NCBI GenBank assembly: GCA_027919835.1
Contig: JANVFP010000022.1
Location: 806,001-870,000 of the forward strand
DNA length: 64,000 nt
DNA from: Lentinula raphanica
Taxonomy: Eukaryota; Basidiomycota; Agaricomycetes; Agaricales; Omphalotaceae
Direction of reading: 5' to 3'
This document shows positions 23,373-37,100 of this stretch, piece after piece; the stretch's first letter is position 1, and every line of letters begins with the position of its first letter. Both the position numbers and the translations under genes were made by a program. Below the pieces are notes generated by a model that saw only the letters and a program-made list of their open reading frames with translations, did not search any database and was not told where the DNA came from.

Positions 23373-26300
23373 TCAGAATTCCATGCCAAAACCGCTATCG
23401 CCACTCCCAGACGCAGACGATGGAGTAGGCTGAGTTCCAGATGGTTGGGCGGGGCCGGAAAACGGTTGGTTGGGGTCGAAGCCTACAAAATTGTAGACCG
23501 GAATTTCGATGTTAGATATCTGTAGGTCTGCTCGATCGACTGGATACAGATGCTCCAAGTAGTCCGGACGAAAGTATAACACCGAAAGCCCTACGGGAGG
23601 CGGCCTGAACGTGGCTTCGTCAACTGGGATTCGAAGTATATGGGCGCGGCCAGCTCGATGAAAGATGAGCTTTTCGATTGCAGGAGCACTATCCACGATT
23701 CGGAAGAGATCTTTAAACCAAGGATGGCGCCAATGAAGTACCATGATTTTCTTGACACCGTGGTTCCGGGTAAGTCCTCCAACAGTCATCGGTACCTCCC
23801 CATCCTCTTCATCTGACATACCGTCATGCTTCAAGGTGTCCACAACATGCATAACATAATCCCAGAAAGCTAGACCGTGCGGGTCGTTACGCTCTTGCAT
23901 CAGGAAAAAGTATTTCATCCCTAGAGCATTTAAAGATACCCCCCAAATTTTAAGAACTTTTAGAGTAATCTTTGGAGGCTTAGGTTTTTGAAGTTCTTTG
24001 AGGTTGCCTAGGTGTCTTTGGGGATCTTTCAGGATCTTTCAGGATCTTTCAGGAGCTTTAGGCACTTTGAAGCTGGTTAGGCACTTTGAGGCTGTTCAAA
24101 GGGCCTAAGAATTGAGGGGTATCTTTGAATGCCCTAGGCCTAGAACATTTTTCCTGATGTGGCAAAGACGAGACATTATCGTTGCTATGTCTGCACGCGT
24201 TTGGTATTTCTAGAGAGGATATTAGCTTACACTGGTAATGATGGGCATAATCAAGATAGCCTACAATATGTCGGATAGTCGTCATGCCTTGTTTCCTGTT
24301 CGTTTCGTCATGGTCATTCGCGAGACGAAGAATGCGATCTTCGTGGCTTTCCCCAGGGCGAGGCCGAGATTCCACTTCCCGTCTTAGTACCTTGTTGACA
24401 CGATCTTTGAAGAGGCCCTCCCAGTTGAAGCCCTGATTACCATATTGCCCATTCGGGAACCCTGCAGCCAGTGTACGGGCTCCATCAGCGAGAAGTCGAA
24501 TGAGCGTACGATTCCATGGGGATCGCAAGAGTTCCTTAACAGTCAACGCAGACTTATCGAGGCGAGCGTCCTTGAGATTTGGCTGCTGGGCATTAGGTTT
24601 CTGCTCTATGAACTGCTGCAGAACGTCAGCGGCAACACCATCTTTTGCAAAGACAGCGTTCATAGTCTTGACACCAAAAGCCTTCTTGAATAAGACTCGG
24701 CCCAGGCGCTGTGGAGAAGGATAAGAAGACCTGTCAGTATAGAAACAAACAAAGAAGTAGTACTTACATTAGTATTCTTGCGCACTTGACTCTTTGAATA
24801 GATCGTGGATTCTTGAGGCAGTTGAGCTAGGTTTGCACCACCTTTGATAAGCGTGTTCAAGGTTTCATCGTTATCATCTGAAGAGTCTTCGTCGTCAGCT
24901 TCCCAATCTCAGTTCTCAGGTCTTTTCTCTCTCTGCCTCTCCGTGAGCTGTGAAGACACTGAGCTATATAATCGAGCAACTGTAGAATATACGCACATCA
25001 TCGCCATTGATTCCATGACTGTCATCATCTTGGAACGGGTCATGAATGCCTGTGTTTTGAGAACGACTATCATTGCCACCGACACCGTTAGGCGCTGCGC
25101 CAGGCCGCTCCCGAAACTGATTCGTAGAATCAAGCTATTGCGATTGTACGTGGTGAAGAAGACTTACCGGAGAGCCCAGTATCCCTCCAAGTCTGAGCTC
25201 CAAGTCATCGAGGTTATGAGCAGGTTTCTTTAATGCAGGTTGCGTCAACACTAAAATAGCATCGCTCCATCAGGTGTGCTCACCGCGAAGCGCGAACCTC
25301 GGTCATTTTTCCATGGCTTTCTTGACGGAGTTGATATTGTATCCTATGGATGCGTAAGAATTAAGTTGTTCGCTCTCAGGACAGCGAACTCACGGTCTGT
25401 CCAGGTAGGCACCATTGAGGGTAACTTTTTGCATACGATCTAATTCTTGAACTACTGGTGCTCGCCGCAATGTTGTGCCCAAGCCTTTAACAGCTGCGAC
25501 ATCGTGGAGAACATCCCCGTTCGTAGGGATACCTGTAGTTGGTGTGTGTGGTGATGGCAGATGGGTAGAGGATATGTTTGGAGGAGTAGGTCTTCCAGCA
25601 GCTCCCGATGATCTCTCTCCCTGAAATAACATTGAGACCTTCACAGCGTGTTTGGAATGAAATGAGCACGCACCCGGAGGACATGAATCTCCTCAGTCAG
25701 GATTTCGATATTCAACTGCTTCGACACAATCTGGTCTTGCAAAACTTGAATCGCGTTCGGATCCGAGCGTTTCTGCCAAGACGGTCAGTTCAACGAATCG
25801 CATAGAGGTTTAAGTCGCCTACATCCATCCCCTGGATTTTGCTCTGTAGCTCGGAATTGAGTGCTTGCAAATTTTTGGTTTCCTTTGAGCTTTCATTGCA
25901 CTTGATTTCCGCAGCATTCAACTTCGTTTTGACGGCCTTGATCTCGTTCTCGTAGTTTTTTTGAGCCATATCATGAGTTTCCTACTCCGTCATTAGCATC
26001 GCTGGCGGGTTTTTAGTGGAAGATTGATATACTTGAAGAACAGTCAATTGACGGGCTTTGGCGTCGTAGGTTCCCTAAGCGTTCATTAAGCAGTGTCTGA
26101 TATATCATAAATATCATGCATACCCTGGCTACCCAGTCTAAACTGTTAGGTACCCAATTGTGCGCTTCAGCCTAAGTATACAACACATTACAATCACCCC
26201 AAGTTGACATGAGGCAAAGCTTACCTGAAAGGCAGACACCTTCTGGTTGAGTTCTGCGATGGTTTTTTCGCACCCAGCATGAGCCTGTGTTGTCTGTGAC

Positions 26301-29300
26301 AAGGAATTGTTGAGGTTCTGTATTTCATGACCTTTCTCATACTGTAAATGGGGACGATCCACAGGATACAGTAAAGCTTTTGTAAAAAACACTGATAAGT
26401 TATCGGGTACCTATTGCAAATAGTTGTGATAACCCGGAGGGGGTCCCGGAAATAGCTCCGGAGGGTGGTCATGCCTGTCACCACCTGTCACATATGGCTT
26501 ATATTTACTGTTTTGGGTAATTAATAATCATCCAGATATTAAATAAGCAGTACATTTTCAAAAAAACCCGAAAATTCATAAAAATTCATAAAAAACCTAA
26601 AATGGCCTGATTAGGTCAGATCAGGATATGTAAGCAAATGACCTCATATGATAAAAAATGATGTAGGGTCAATCTAGGTACTAAAAATAGCCCAAAAAAT
26701 CACTAAAAATGCAAAAAATATTTAGGGATGGTATAGAGCCTATTGCAGGCCCAGGCACATCAAAATTACCAAAAAAGGTAAAATTGATCATGATCTCATC
26801 TTGTAGCAAAAAATCTGAAAAAAATCCTAAAAATAGTCAAAAAATTCAGGGGTGCCTTGTTGGCCCTGAAAATGCAAAATAAAAAAAAATACGCAACAAG
26901 TGTAAAAATTTTCATCACTCCAAATCATTCTAAATCCACTATACAGTCAGTATATATGATGTATATGCTATATTTAGCATTCTAGTACCTTTATTGGGCT
27001 AAAAATAGAACTTGATCTCATCTGATAGCAAAAAATCTGAAAAAATCATGAAAAATACTCAAAAAATTCAGGGGTGCCTTATTGGCCCTGAAAATGCAAA
27101 ATAAAAAAATTTACACAACACAATTGAAAAACAACATCACTCCAAATCATACCAAATCCACTACACAGTCAGTATATATCATGTATATACTATTTATAGC
27201 ACCCCTAGTACCCTCAATCACTTATATCACTCAAGAATCATACCAAACTGAATAATTTGGGGAGTAAATATATTGTACATTATATTTTTAGCACACCTAG
27301 TACCCTTGATAACTTAGAACAATTTATATTACTCAATATGTTCAGTACACTTAGCACTTATCACACCTAACACACTAAAACTCATAACAGTACTTATATG
27401 TATTATACTTAACACAGTTGACAATGAAAATACTTAAAACAGTGTTGTCAGTCACTATACTTAACACACTTAACAGTCAAAAAGTCGGAACAATGTTACT
27501 TTATATACATAACACACTCATTGTTATACTATAACACACTTATAACAACGAGTTTTGGGCGCTTATGGGCGCTTATTTGGTGTTTTTGAGTCGAAAATCA
27601 TTAATAGCACACTCAATAATGTTTGTCTGGGCTCTATACTGTGTCAGGATGTTGTCTATATCATATTCTTCTAGATACAATTCAGAGAACTCGAAAATTC
27701 AACCTGTGGGGTTGGCTATATTGTGATCTTTTGAAATATAACAGTGTTTTATGTAAATGTCAATGCATATGTCCATGTAATGCAAGTATACTGATGGTGG
27801 TTCATGAGGGAATCACTCCTACAGTCTACTAGAAGTGTCTGGACATGGTTCAGATACTCACTATGACTATTGGACTCTGTGATATACATGTACATGTTTC
27901 ATGTACACTATAGATGTCTACACTTACATGTAACAATAGATGTCATATTCAATGACCCCCATTACAGATCTCTTTGCTGTATCACATAGGGTTAGCATAG
28001 AATAGGTTGTAGGATGACTCTTCTCATGACCCAGTAGCAGTTTGACTTCATAACATGGGTGTATGCATTGACATTTACATAAAACACTGGTATATCACAA
28101 AAGATCACAATATAGCCAGTCCCAAAAGCTGTAATTTTGAGTTCTCCGAATTGTATCAAGTGTAGTATGATATAAACAACATCCTTACACAATATAGAGC
28201 CCACACAAAAATTATTGAGTGTGCTATTAATGAATTTCGACTCAAAAACACCAAATAAGCGCCCATAAGCGCCCAAAACTCGTTGTTATAAGTGTGTTAT
28301 AGTATAACAATGAGTGTGTTATGTATATAAAGTAACATTGTTCCGACTTTTTGACTGTTAAGTGTGTTAAGTATAGTGACTGATAACACTGTTTTGAGTA
28401 TTTTCATTGCCTAAGCTATACTCAGTGATTGAAGGTACTAGAGGTGCTAAAAATAGTATATACATGATATATACTGACTGTATAGTGGATTTGGTATGAT
28501 TTGGAGTGATGTTGTTTTTCAATTGTGTTGTGTAAATTTTTTTATTTTGCATTTTCAGGGCCAATAAGGCACCCCTGAATTTTTTGAGTATTTTTCATGA
28601 TTTTTTCAGATTTTTTGCTATCAGATGAGATCAAGTTCTATTTTTAGCCCAATAAAGGTACTAGAATGCTAAATATAGCATATACATCATATATACTGAC
28701 TGTATAGTGGATTTAGAATGATTTGGAGTGATGAAAATTTTTACACTTGTCGCGTATTTTTTTTATTTTGCATTTTCAGGGCCAACAAGGCACCCCTGAA
28801 TTTTTTGACTATTTTTAGGATTTTTTTCAGATTTTTTGCTACAAGATGAGATCATGATCAATTTTTACCTTTTTTGGTAATTTTGATGTGCCTGGGCCTG
28901 CAATAGGCTCTATACCATCCCTAAATATTTTTTGCATTTTTAGTGATTTTTTGGGCTATTTTTAGTACCTAGATTGACCCTACATCATTTTTTATCATAT
29001 GAGGTCATTTGCTTACATATCCTGATCTGACCTAATCAGGCCATTTTAGGTTTTTTATGAATTTTTATGAATTTTCGGGTTTTTTTGAAAATGTACTGCT
29101 TATTTAATATCTGGATGATTATTAATTACCCAAAACAGTAAATATAAGCCATATGTGACAAGTGGTGACAGGCATGACCACCCCCCGGAGCCATTTCCGG
29201 GACCCCCTCCGGGTTATCACAACTATTTGCAATAGGTACCCGATAACTTATCGGTACTTTTTACAAAAGTTTTACAGTATCAGCTGGATGACAGTATTCT

Positions 29301-31251
29301 CGTCGATTACCGCATTCAGAGAAACCTTTGCGTTTCAAGTCACGTCGTTGTCCTCGGTTGCTAGAGAACACATTGCTGTCTGAAAGTCTTCGATTCTTGT
29401 GTTATGCTCCGCATCCTTGTCAGCCAATGTCCGCTGACTCTCAGTCTACAGAATGTGTATGAGTGACTACGGTGAATAGTCATTTCCTTTTGCTATGGAA
29501 AGACTGACTTTTGCAGTTTCTAGCAGTTCTTTGTATTCCTCGATCTTTTGAGATAATGTATCTCGTTCCTGGAGCAATCTTGCAACCGTTTCCTCTTTTT
29601 CTCCGATGGAATCCTGAAGTGGCCATGAGATTCCGATTGACGCACTGAGATAGAGGGACAACGATACATACTTCTGTAGCTGATTTTATTACCGGTAGTT
29701 CTTCGTAGAGCGTTGCTGCTTTTTCCAACTGGGATTCTTTTTGTTCGAGCGAATCCTACAAAACGGAAATGATTGAGACCTGTTAAACAACAACACATGC
29801 GTCACAAACTCACCTTCAAATTCTTCTGCTCCACTAAGAGTTGGGAATTCGATGATTCGGCCTTTGCCAACTGAGAGTCTTTCTCTGATAGAGAGTGCTG
29901 GTAGAAGGGATCGAGATGTGAGGGAAAAGAACCTGTGCCGAGAACAATGAACTCACTTCGAACAACTGAACTTGTTTTTTAAGACGATCAATCTTGCCTT
30001 TGTATTCCTGCTTTACTGCTGTGGAATCCTATTGGAGGAATGAGCGCGGCTCGTGATGAATGTAGACAATCTCTACCGTCAGCTTTTCTAAAGCGGAAAT
30101 CTGGCGAAACCAATAAGACATGAGAGATGGGCAGTTGGCAGAAATGGACTCTACCTTTCTGTCATATTCGTTCACAGTTTGCTGAAGTCGAGTGTTCAAT
30201 GAGGAGATCTGGAGCTCTGAGGTGCTAACTGCTGTCTGATGGGCCTTCCTCTCTTCTGCAAGCTCAGCTTCCATAGACTTGTTTTGTCCCACGTAAGATC
30301 TCTGTCGTTCCTGAAGACGTTCTCAATGATGTGAGTGAAAGGATGAACTGCTGATATACAGACCTCCAAGACAGCTCTCTCTTTCTGTAACGTAGTGTGT
30401 TTAGCCTCCCATGCATCCCGCTCTTTGCGAAGGGTTTGACATTCAGTCTGAAACAAACAGAAAGTTATATCTCTGTGATGCACCCCGGAGAAGAAAGGCA
30501 TCATACACAAAGGCTCTTCTCTGAAGCCTGGAAATTCTCTTCCTTTTCCGCAACAAACAGGTTCAGCTCTTGCCACTTTATTTCGATGTTGCTACGTGTG
30601 AGTATCTCTACTTCAAGTTCCTTCTTAGCCTGGTACACATATCCAACAAGCATTCGATAAGACGACAAGTTGAGAACTTCCTGAGAAATAACATACCGTC
30701 TTATATCAATGGTCGAGTTGGATCGCTGCACCTTGAGATCCCTCCAGCTCCCGCGACTTAGCTTCTACGGTGTCTTCGAGATCCTCGATTTGTTCTTTCT
30801 GATTCTTGATGTGTTCTTCTTGCCGTTCGATCTGCTCTTGCTGCTTCTGTGCCAGATTTGTTTTGAGGTCTAACTGCGCCCTCTGATAGTCTAGGTCTTT
30901 CTCCAACCAAGTTATGTGTCGTTTGTGGTGATCAGGTATATCGGCTATCTCTCGTGACTGTAGACGCCATTTGCGAGGTCGTTGATCAAGTTCGGCAGAA
31001 TCACTCGGAGGACCCTGTACACAAAGTTAACATCATATATATTTCGAAGAAGACTTCGACGCACTAGGTCCAGCATTGAACGATCACTGTTCAGCCGGGC
31101 GACAGTTGGCCGTGGTGTCTAAATTTGCCAATGAGCATATCATTGGGATAGGGATTGTGGCCACTCACGATCGAACGCATAGATACCTCGAGCATCTCAG
31201 TACTCCTCATTCTTTTGCCTATCGAGCTTGTTGTATCCATTGACAGAGGCG
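23373..31251 (-). CDS. Large coiled-coil protein of unknown function, with a palindromic element in an intron and a foldback in an exon
   Basis: Many small exons run from ATG 31251 (MGTPLSMDTTSS; an upstream ATG at 31435 is possible) to stop 23373. The first half is a long coiled coil, e.g. LAQKQQEQIERQEEHIKN, EDLEDTVEAKSREL and EIQNLNNSLSQTTQAH. A disordered Pro/Thr-rich part follows (HLPSPHTPTTGIPTNGD), then an acidic stretch (EADDEDSSDDND). The C-terminal region contains LLRSPWNRTLIRLL, GFNWEGLFKDRV, GLAFWDYVMHVVDTL, GMSDEEDGE, VLHWRHPWFKDLF and LIFHRAGRAHILRI. It is paralogous to the gene ending at 52085. No function is known to me. Palindrome A (26361-29286) lies in an intron, with donor GTGACT and acceptor TTTACAG outside it. 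The small foldback at 23898-24159 splits the last coding part; deleting it with one TG restores the frame, so the gene may now be inactive. Confidence 0.6.
23898..24159. mobile_element. Small foldback element (262 bp), CATCAGGAAAA family, copy 2
   Basis: Ends CATCAGGAAAAAG and its inverse, flanked by TG at 23896-23897 and 24160-24161. Precise removal of the element with one TG joins IATIMSRLC to QERNDPHGLAFW in frame on the minus strand. This supports the 2-bp duplication and an exonic insertion. The body contains the repeat GGATCTTTCA three times. Confidence 0.88.
26361..29286. mobile_element. Giant palindromic element A (2.9 kb)
   Basis: The whole element is a long imperfect palindrome centred near 27.8 kb, with arms of about 1.4 kb. 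Left end ACAGGATACAGTAAAGC, right end GTTTTACAGTATCAGCTG. Both ends carry the mirrored GC-rich block CCCGGAGGGGGTCCCGGAAA. The arms are AT-rich with many homopolymer runs and share peptide-like frames only because they are inverted copies. No transposase. It is nearly identical in layout to elements B and D. A flanking duplication is not recognisable here (GACGATCC versus GATGACAG). It sits inside an intron of the large coiled-coil gene. Confidence 0.85.
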
Positions 31252-31435
31252 TACCCATTGTACAGAGAGACCAGAGCGATCCTGTAGGCTTTAACTTGGG
31301 GTCGAAGTGGAGGAAGGATGGAGAGAGTGGAGATGGAAGAGACAAAGACAAGTTGAAATATATTTCATGATATTCATTGTGCACGGACCGTCCCTCCGAG
31401 CGGGCAATCTCCTCAACAAAGGATTCGTAGCGCAT

Positions 31436-32057
31436 GTTTTGACACCGTTAACAGAGTGATGAGATCGAGTTACATCCGACGTAGTATTTGAGCCAGTTTC
31501 AGATGCAGATGTATATTGGCAGATACGCAGCAGCTAATAAGTGATCCGAGGCAGGTTGAGAATGTGGTGGCGGAATTCGAATACTGGCGGTTCGAATGCT
31601 GGCGGTTCGAATGCTGGCGGTTCGAATGCTGGCGATTCGAGACGAGGAACAAGCATACGAGCTGATACTAAGTAGTAGTAGTACTAGCGAGAAAAATCAA
31701 ACGACCAGCGCTAAACATTATCGCGCGAAGCGCCCGTGCATTTAGGGATGGTGTATTTCGACAATCATGGTACAAACAAAAATCATTATTCAGCGAGTGT
31801 GTACGATTCAAAAAGAGGAGAAAGAAGGGGAAAGGAAAGAATGTCATTCCTCTGGGGAATGAAAAGAGAAAAAGCAATACAATTTTGAGAATTCATACGT
31901 TCGTTGTACTCATAAGCGCCCCTCCAAACCAAGAAAGCACTGTGCCGCAGTGGGTGAGAGCGAGAAGCAAAGATTGAGCTACCGAGGATTGCGAGAAGGT
32001 GTTCAAGGAGGCTGATAAGGAGTGAAGCTCGATGATTATGAGGATTGCCTTTGGACC
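31436..32057. other. Intergenic stretch between the coiled-coil and RING genes
   Basis: Contains the upstream region of the minus-strand coiled-coil gene and the 3' flank of the RING gene. Apart from the 15-bp tandem repeat at 31568-31640 and a polypyrimidine-like stretch near 31795-31875, I see no gene or structured element. Confidence 0.4.
31568..31640. repeat. 15-bp tandem repeat (TGGCGGTTCGAATGC, about 5 copies)
   Basis: Units start at about 31568 (degenerate), 31585, 31600, 31615 and 31630 with period 15. Each contains TTCGAA, a palindromic hexamer. It is located 130-200 bp upstream of the possible first ATG (31435) of the coiled-coil gene. Confidence 0.8.
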
Positions 32058-33430
32058 TCAATCCCACTTGGGAGGAGTTATCGCGGGAGATTTGAACTTC
32101 CTTGGCCACTCGTATGTGATATCATCCGGTTCTACGACCAAGGAATGATCACCTCGATGCATATCTGCAATGTCGTTCTTGATGTGGAGAGGTACGAATG
32201 GTGAGAAACACCCGAGCTCCTTGCGACATTTGGGGCAGTGAGGATCGATCTTTTTGGCGAGTAGATAATTCCCCCATTCGGTCATACAAGGTCCACAGAA
32301 CGCGTGGCCACACGTTAGCCTGAGTCGGAAGAGAATGAACAATGACAGAAGAAGCCCCGCAGATACGAAGAACGCTCACATATAAGGGGTATTGAAGATT
32401 TTGAAGCAGATTTTGCAAGTGTTGCGCTCGACCGCAGCGTCACGAATACTCTGCAACTTCTTCTTGGTCCTCTTTAACTCTCTCTTCACGGCCCTGAGTT
32501 CGATGCTAATTTTCTCTTCAGCAGTGAGAACGGGTGCCTAGGAGAAGCTTCAACATTGGGAATCATGAGATCAAGAGCGTCACTCACCTTATTAAGAAGG
32601 ACAACGTCGTCATCATTGGAAAGACTATCATTGATGGAGGTGCTTCCCTTCGAATTCGAAGCGAAGCCAGCAGGAGCCTTTAGGAGAAGCAATTCTCAAC
32701 CTTTGGAATCATGAACTCAAGAGCGTCACTCACCTTCTTGAGAAGGACAACCTCATCATCATCACGGAGGTCATTATTGATGGGAGTGCTTGCCTTCAAA
32801 TTCGAAGCGGAGCCAGCAGGAGCCTTTAGGAGAAGAAATCCTCAACCTTGGAGTCATGAACTCAATGATCTCAAGAGTGTCACTCACCTCCTCAAGAAGG
32901 ACAACCTCATCATCATTGGTAGCGCTGTTGTTGTTAGAAGGCCCCGCCTGTGGGGAGCCAGCAGAACCGTTCAGGAGAAGCAATCCCTGGCATGCCTGAT
33001 CGAGAAGAACGACCTCGTCGACGTCGTCAGGGAGGCTCGAATGTATGTTGGACTCAGCCGAATCAGAACCACCAGCGGCGCCACTTGAGTTAGTATTGGT
33101 CAAAGAATCCGAATTCGCTATGGTATCTGCCACGAGAGCTGCGTTAGAAAACCTATCATCTCCACCGCTGGAGTTCCCGACATTCCCAGTGCCGGAAGCA
33201 GAGGTACTGCCACTGGAAGGTCCATCACGAGCGGCTCCGTCAGACTGAACTTGAAGCTCATTGTCGTAAGCACGGATCAATTCAAGGAGATAATGTCCAG
33301 TGGCGGTCGACTGTGTAGGGACATTGAGACGGTCCGCACAATTTGTTACTCGAGAAGCAGAGTACACTGCGGCGTTGGCGAGCATACGCGCATGGCTGAT
33401 AGAGCGGGATGAGCTAGCGTCGGCAGGCAT
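32058..33430 (-). CDS. C-terminal RING-finger protein with tandemly duplicated exons
   Basis: Five exons (33430-32888, 32823-32734, 32677-32588, 32537-32380, 32319-32058) join to 1143 nt, 380 residues. Start MPADASSSRSISHARM; an in-frame ATG at 33442 and an upstream spliced exon ending SFVKHSK (33773-33487) are alternatives. The middle is acidic and Ser/Asn-rich. Three exon ends repeat a NDDEVVLLxx motif, and exons 2 and 3 are each exactly 90 nt and homologous. A basic coiled coil (ISIELRAVKRELKRTKKKL) leads into a C3HC4-type RING: CKICFKIF, LTCGHAFCGPC and CPKCRKEL. This predicts an E3 ubiquitin ligase. It lies within the candidate giant element, so it may be cargo. Confidence 0.82.
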
Positions 33431-34158
33431 CCTGCGAAACATTGAGATGACGATCTTTGAGTGAAAAAAGCGGAGAGACGTACTTCGAATGTTTCACAAA
33501 AGAGGACGAAGTTCTGGAGCGGTTGTTGTTGGAGGTAGTAGAAGAAGCGCGACAGGAGAGTCGATAAAGAGAGACGGGGAATGAAAACGATCCTCCTGGG
33601 TTATAAGTGGTCGCTGGATGTACAGGAACATTTTCAGTCTTCAAAGAGTCCTTTGTCTGGTAATGAACTGGCTCCTTGCACGATTGGATTCCGGACAAAG
33701 AGATAGGAGAAAACTGGGAGAACATTACCCAGAACTTCGGATTTCCACAGACTCGTGATGCGACATCCACCATTTCAATTCATCGATGAGTGTTGAAAAG
33801 AGAAGGCCGAGATGGTGGAGTAAGAACGTGTAGAACGCGTGCCTATTAGATGACTGAAAGGTGATAACATGGAAAATGATGTGATTGATTGTGATTGATG
33901 TGATTATAGTCAAAGACTCAGAGGGTTTTCCAAAAAGTCATATCGTGTACTTATCACCTGATCGCGAGTGTGACTGTGACAAGCAATTCGGATTCACTCT
34001 GATGAAAAGGGCCATGTCAAGACGTTATTATCGAGTATGTACTTATGTTAAGTACGAACATGGTCTACAAGCCCTGTCAGCATTACATGAACGTCTCTCA
34101 CAGCTTTCAGCCATTCTTGTCTCCTTTCACCGCCATCATTCCCGATATAAACTCCCCA
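33431..34158. other. Intergenic stretch upstream of the RING gene
   Basis: May contain a 5' exon of the RING gene on the minus strand (33773-33487, ending SSSFVKHSK before a GTACGT donor). The remainder up to 34158 shows no supported feature. Confidence 0.35.
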
Positions 34159-37100
34159 CTATTTTAGACAGGCTAACACGCTAAGCCAGCCATTCTTCCC
34201 GTGAATGTTCAATGTCTTCCAGTCGGAACCATAGCAAGAAACGGGGGCCGGTCTACTTCCCATATCGAGACCCCTCCACTCAGGCTGAATCGATGCCCAC
34301 CAGTTCCAGAACTTGTCGATGAACTCCACAAACGAAAGATCATCAAATACAGGTTCGCTACCTTTTCGTTCATACCGACAATTACCGATCCAGTGAGAAA
34401 GCTCTTTGGGTCGCAAGAGAGCTGGGAAGGCACGGGGACGGTGGCTCGGAGTCTTTGCCCAACCGAATACTCGCTCAAATTCCACCCAGGTGGTGACGAC
34501 TTCCCTCCATTGTGGGCCCAGATCGATGTTGAGGTAAGAAAACGCATCCGCGAACCATTCTCGAGAGCGAGGGGGTTGCAGGGCATCTGGAGGGAATGGC
34601 AAAAGCTGGATATACTTTCATCAGACAGACGATACAAATATGGTGAAACGTTGAAACTTACATTGTCAGGTCCAGAGGAGGTAGCAGGGGATTGGCTAAC
34701 ATGCTCTTGCCAGCTTACCGATGGAGTGGTCATGCTACCGGGTTCAGTCTAAGATACAGCGATGAATGATTCGTGAGCATGACAGCTGATACTGTAAAAC
34801 TTTTGTAAAAAGCACCGATGAGTTATCGGGTACCTATTGCAAAAAGTTGTGATGACCCGGAGGGGGTCCCGGAAATGGCCCCGGGGGGTGGTCAGGCCTG
34901 TCACTACCTGTCACATATAGCTTATATTTACTGTTTTGGGTAATTAATAATCATCCAGATATTAAATAAGCAGTACATTTTCAAAAAAAACCCGAAAATT
35001 CATAAAAATTCATAAAAAACCTAAAATGGCCTGATTAGGTCAGATCAGGATATGTAAGCAAATGACCTCATATGATAAAAAATGATGTAGGGTCAATCTA
35101 GGTACTAAAAATAGCCCAAAAAATCACTAAAAATGCAAAAAGTATCTAGGTATGGTATAGAGCCTATTGCAGGTCCAGGCACATCAGAATTACTACAAAA
35201 GGAAAAAATTGATCATGATGTCATCTTGTAGCAAAAAATCTGAAAAAAATCCTAAAAATAGTCAAAAAATTCAGGGGTGCCTTGTTGGCCCTGAAAATGC
35301 AAAATAAAAAAAAATACGCGACAAGTGTAAAAATTTTCATCACTCCAAATCATTCCAAATCCACTATACAGTCAGTATATATGATGTATATGCTATATTT
35401 AGCATCCTAGTACCTTTATTGGGCTAAAAATAGAACTTGATCTCATCTGATAGCAAAAAATCTGAAAAAATCATGAAAAATACTCAAAAAATTCAGGGGT
35501 GCCTCATTGGCTCTGAAAATGCAAAATAAAAAAATTTAGACGACACAATTGAAAAACAACATCACTCCAAATCATACCAAATCCACTATACAGTCAGTAT
35601 ATATCATGTATATACTATTTTTAGCACCTCTAGTACCTTCAATTACTGAGTATGGCTTAGGCAATGAAAATACTCAAAACAGTGTTATCAGTCACTATAC
35701 TTAACACACTTAACAGTCAAAAAGTCGGAACAATGTTACTTTATATACATAACACACTCATTGTTATACTATAACACACTTATAACAACGAGTTTTGGGC
35801 GCTTATGGGCACTTATTTAGTGTTTTTGAGTCGAAATTCATTAATAGCACACTCAATAATTTTTGTCTGGGCTCTATACTGTGTCAGGATGTTGTCTATA
35901 TCATATTCCTCTAGATACAATTCAGAGAACTCAAAATTCAAATTGTGGAGCTGGCTATATTGTGATCTTTTGAAATATAACAGTGTTTTATATAAATGTC
36001 AATGCATATGTCCATGTAATGCAAGTATACTGATGGTGGTTCATGAGGGGATCACTCCCACAGTCTACTGGAAGTGTCTGAACATGGTTCAGATACTCAC
36101 TATGACTATTGGACTCTGTGATATACATGTACATGTTTCATGTACACTATAGATGTCTACACTTACATGTCACAATAGATGCCATATTCAGTGACCCCCA
36201 TTACAGATCTCTTGGATGTATCACATAGAGTTAGCATAGAATAGGCTGTAGAATGACTCTTTTCATGACCCAGTAGCAGTTTGACTTCATAACATGGGTG
36301 TATGCATTGACATTCACATAAAACACTGTTATATTTCAATAGATCACAATATAGCCAGCCCCACAGGTTGAATTTTCGAGTTCTCTGAATTGTATCTAGA
36401 GGAATATGATATAGACAACATCCTGACACAGTATAGAGCCCAGACAAAAATTATTGAGTGTGCTATTAATGAATTTTGACTCAAAAACACTAAATAAGTG
36501 CCCATAAGCGCCCAAAACTCGTTGTTATAAGTGTGTTATAGTATAACAATGAGTGTGTTATGTATATAAAGTAACATTGTTCCGACTTTTTGACTGTTAA
36601 GTGTGTTAAGTATAGTGACTGATAACACTGTTTTGAGTATTTTCATTGCCTAAGCCATACTCAGTAATTGAAGGTACTAGAGGTGCTAAAAATAGTATAT
36701 ACATGATATATACTGACTGTATAGTGGATTTGGTATGATTTGGAGTGATGTTGTTTTTCAATTGTGTCGTCTAAATTTTTTTATTTTGCATTTTCAGAGC
36801 CAATGAGGCACCCCTGAATTTTTTGAGTATTTTTCATGATTTTTTCAGATTTTTTGCTATCAGATGAGATCAAGTTCTATTTTTAGCCCAATAAAGGTAC
36901 TAGGATGCTAAATATAGCATATACATCATATATACTGACTGTATAGTGGATTTGGAATGATTTGGAGTGATGAAAATTTTTACACTTGTCGCGTATTTTT
37001 TTTTATTTTGCATTTTCAGGGCCAACAAGGCACCCCTGAATTTTTTGACTATTTTTAGGATTTTTTTCAGATTTTTTGCTACAAGATGACATCATGATCA

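Noticed and set aside
27623..28276. Short frames in both arms of the palindromes (e.g. LYTVSGCCLYHI, GAYGRLFGVFESKF)
   Set aside because: They recur only because the arms are inverted copies; frames are short, AT-rich and not conserved between element C and the others.
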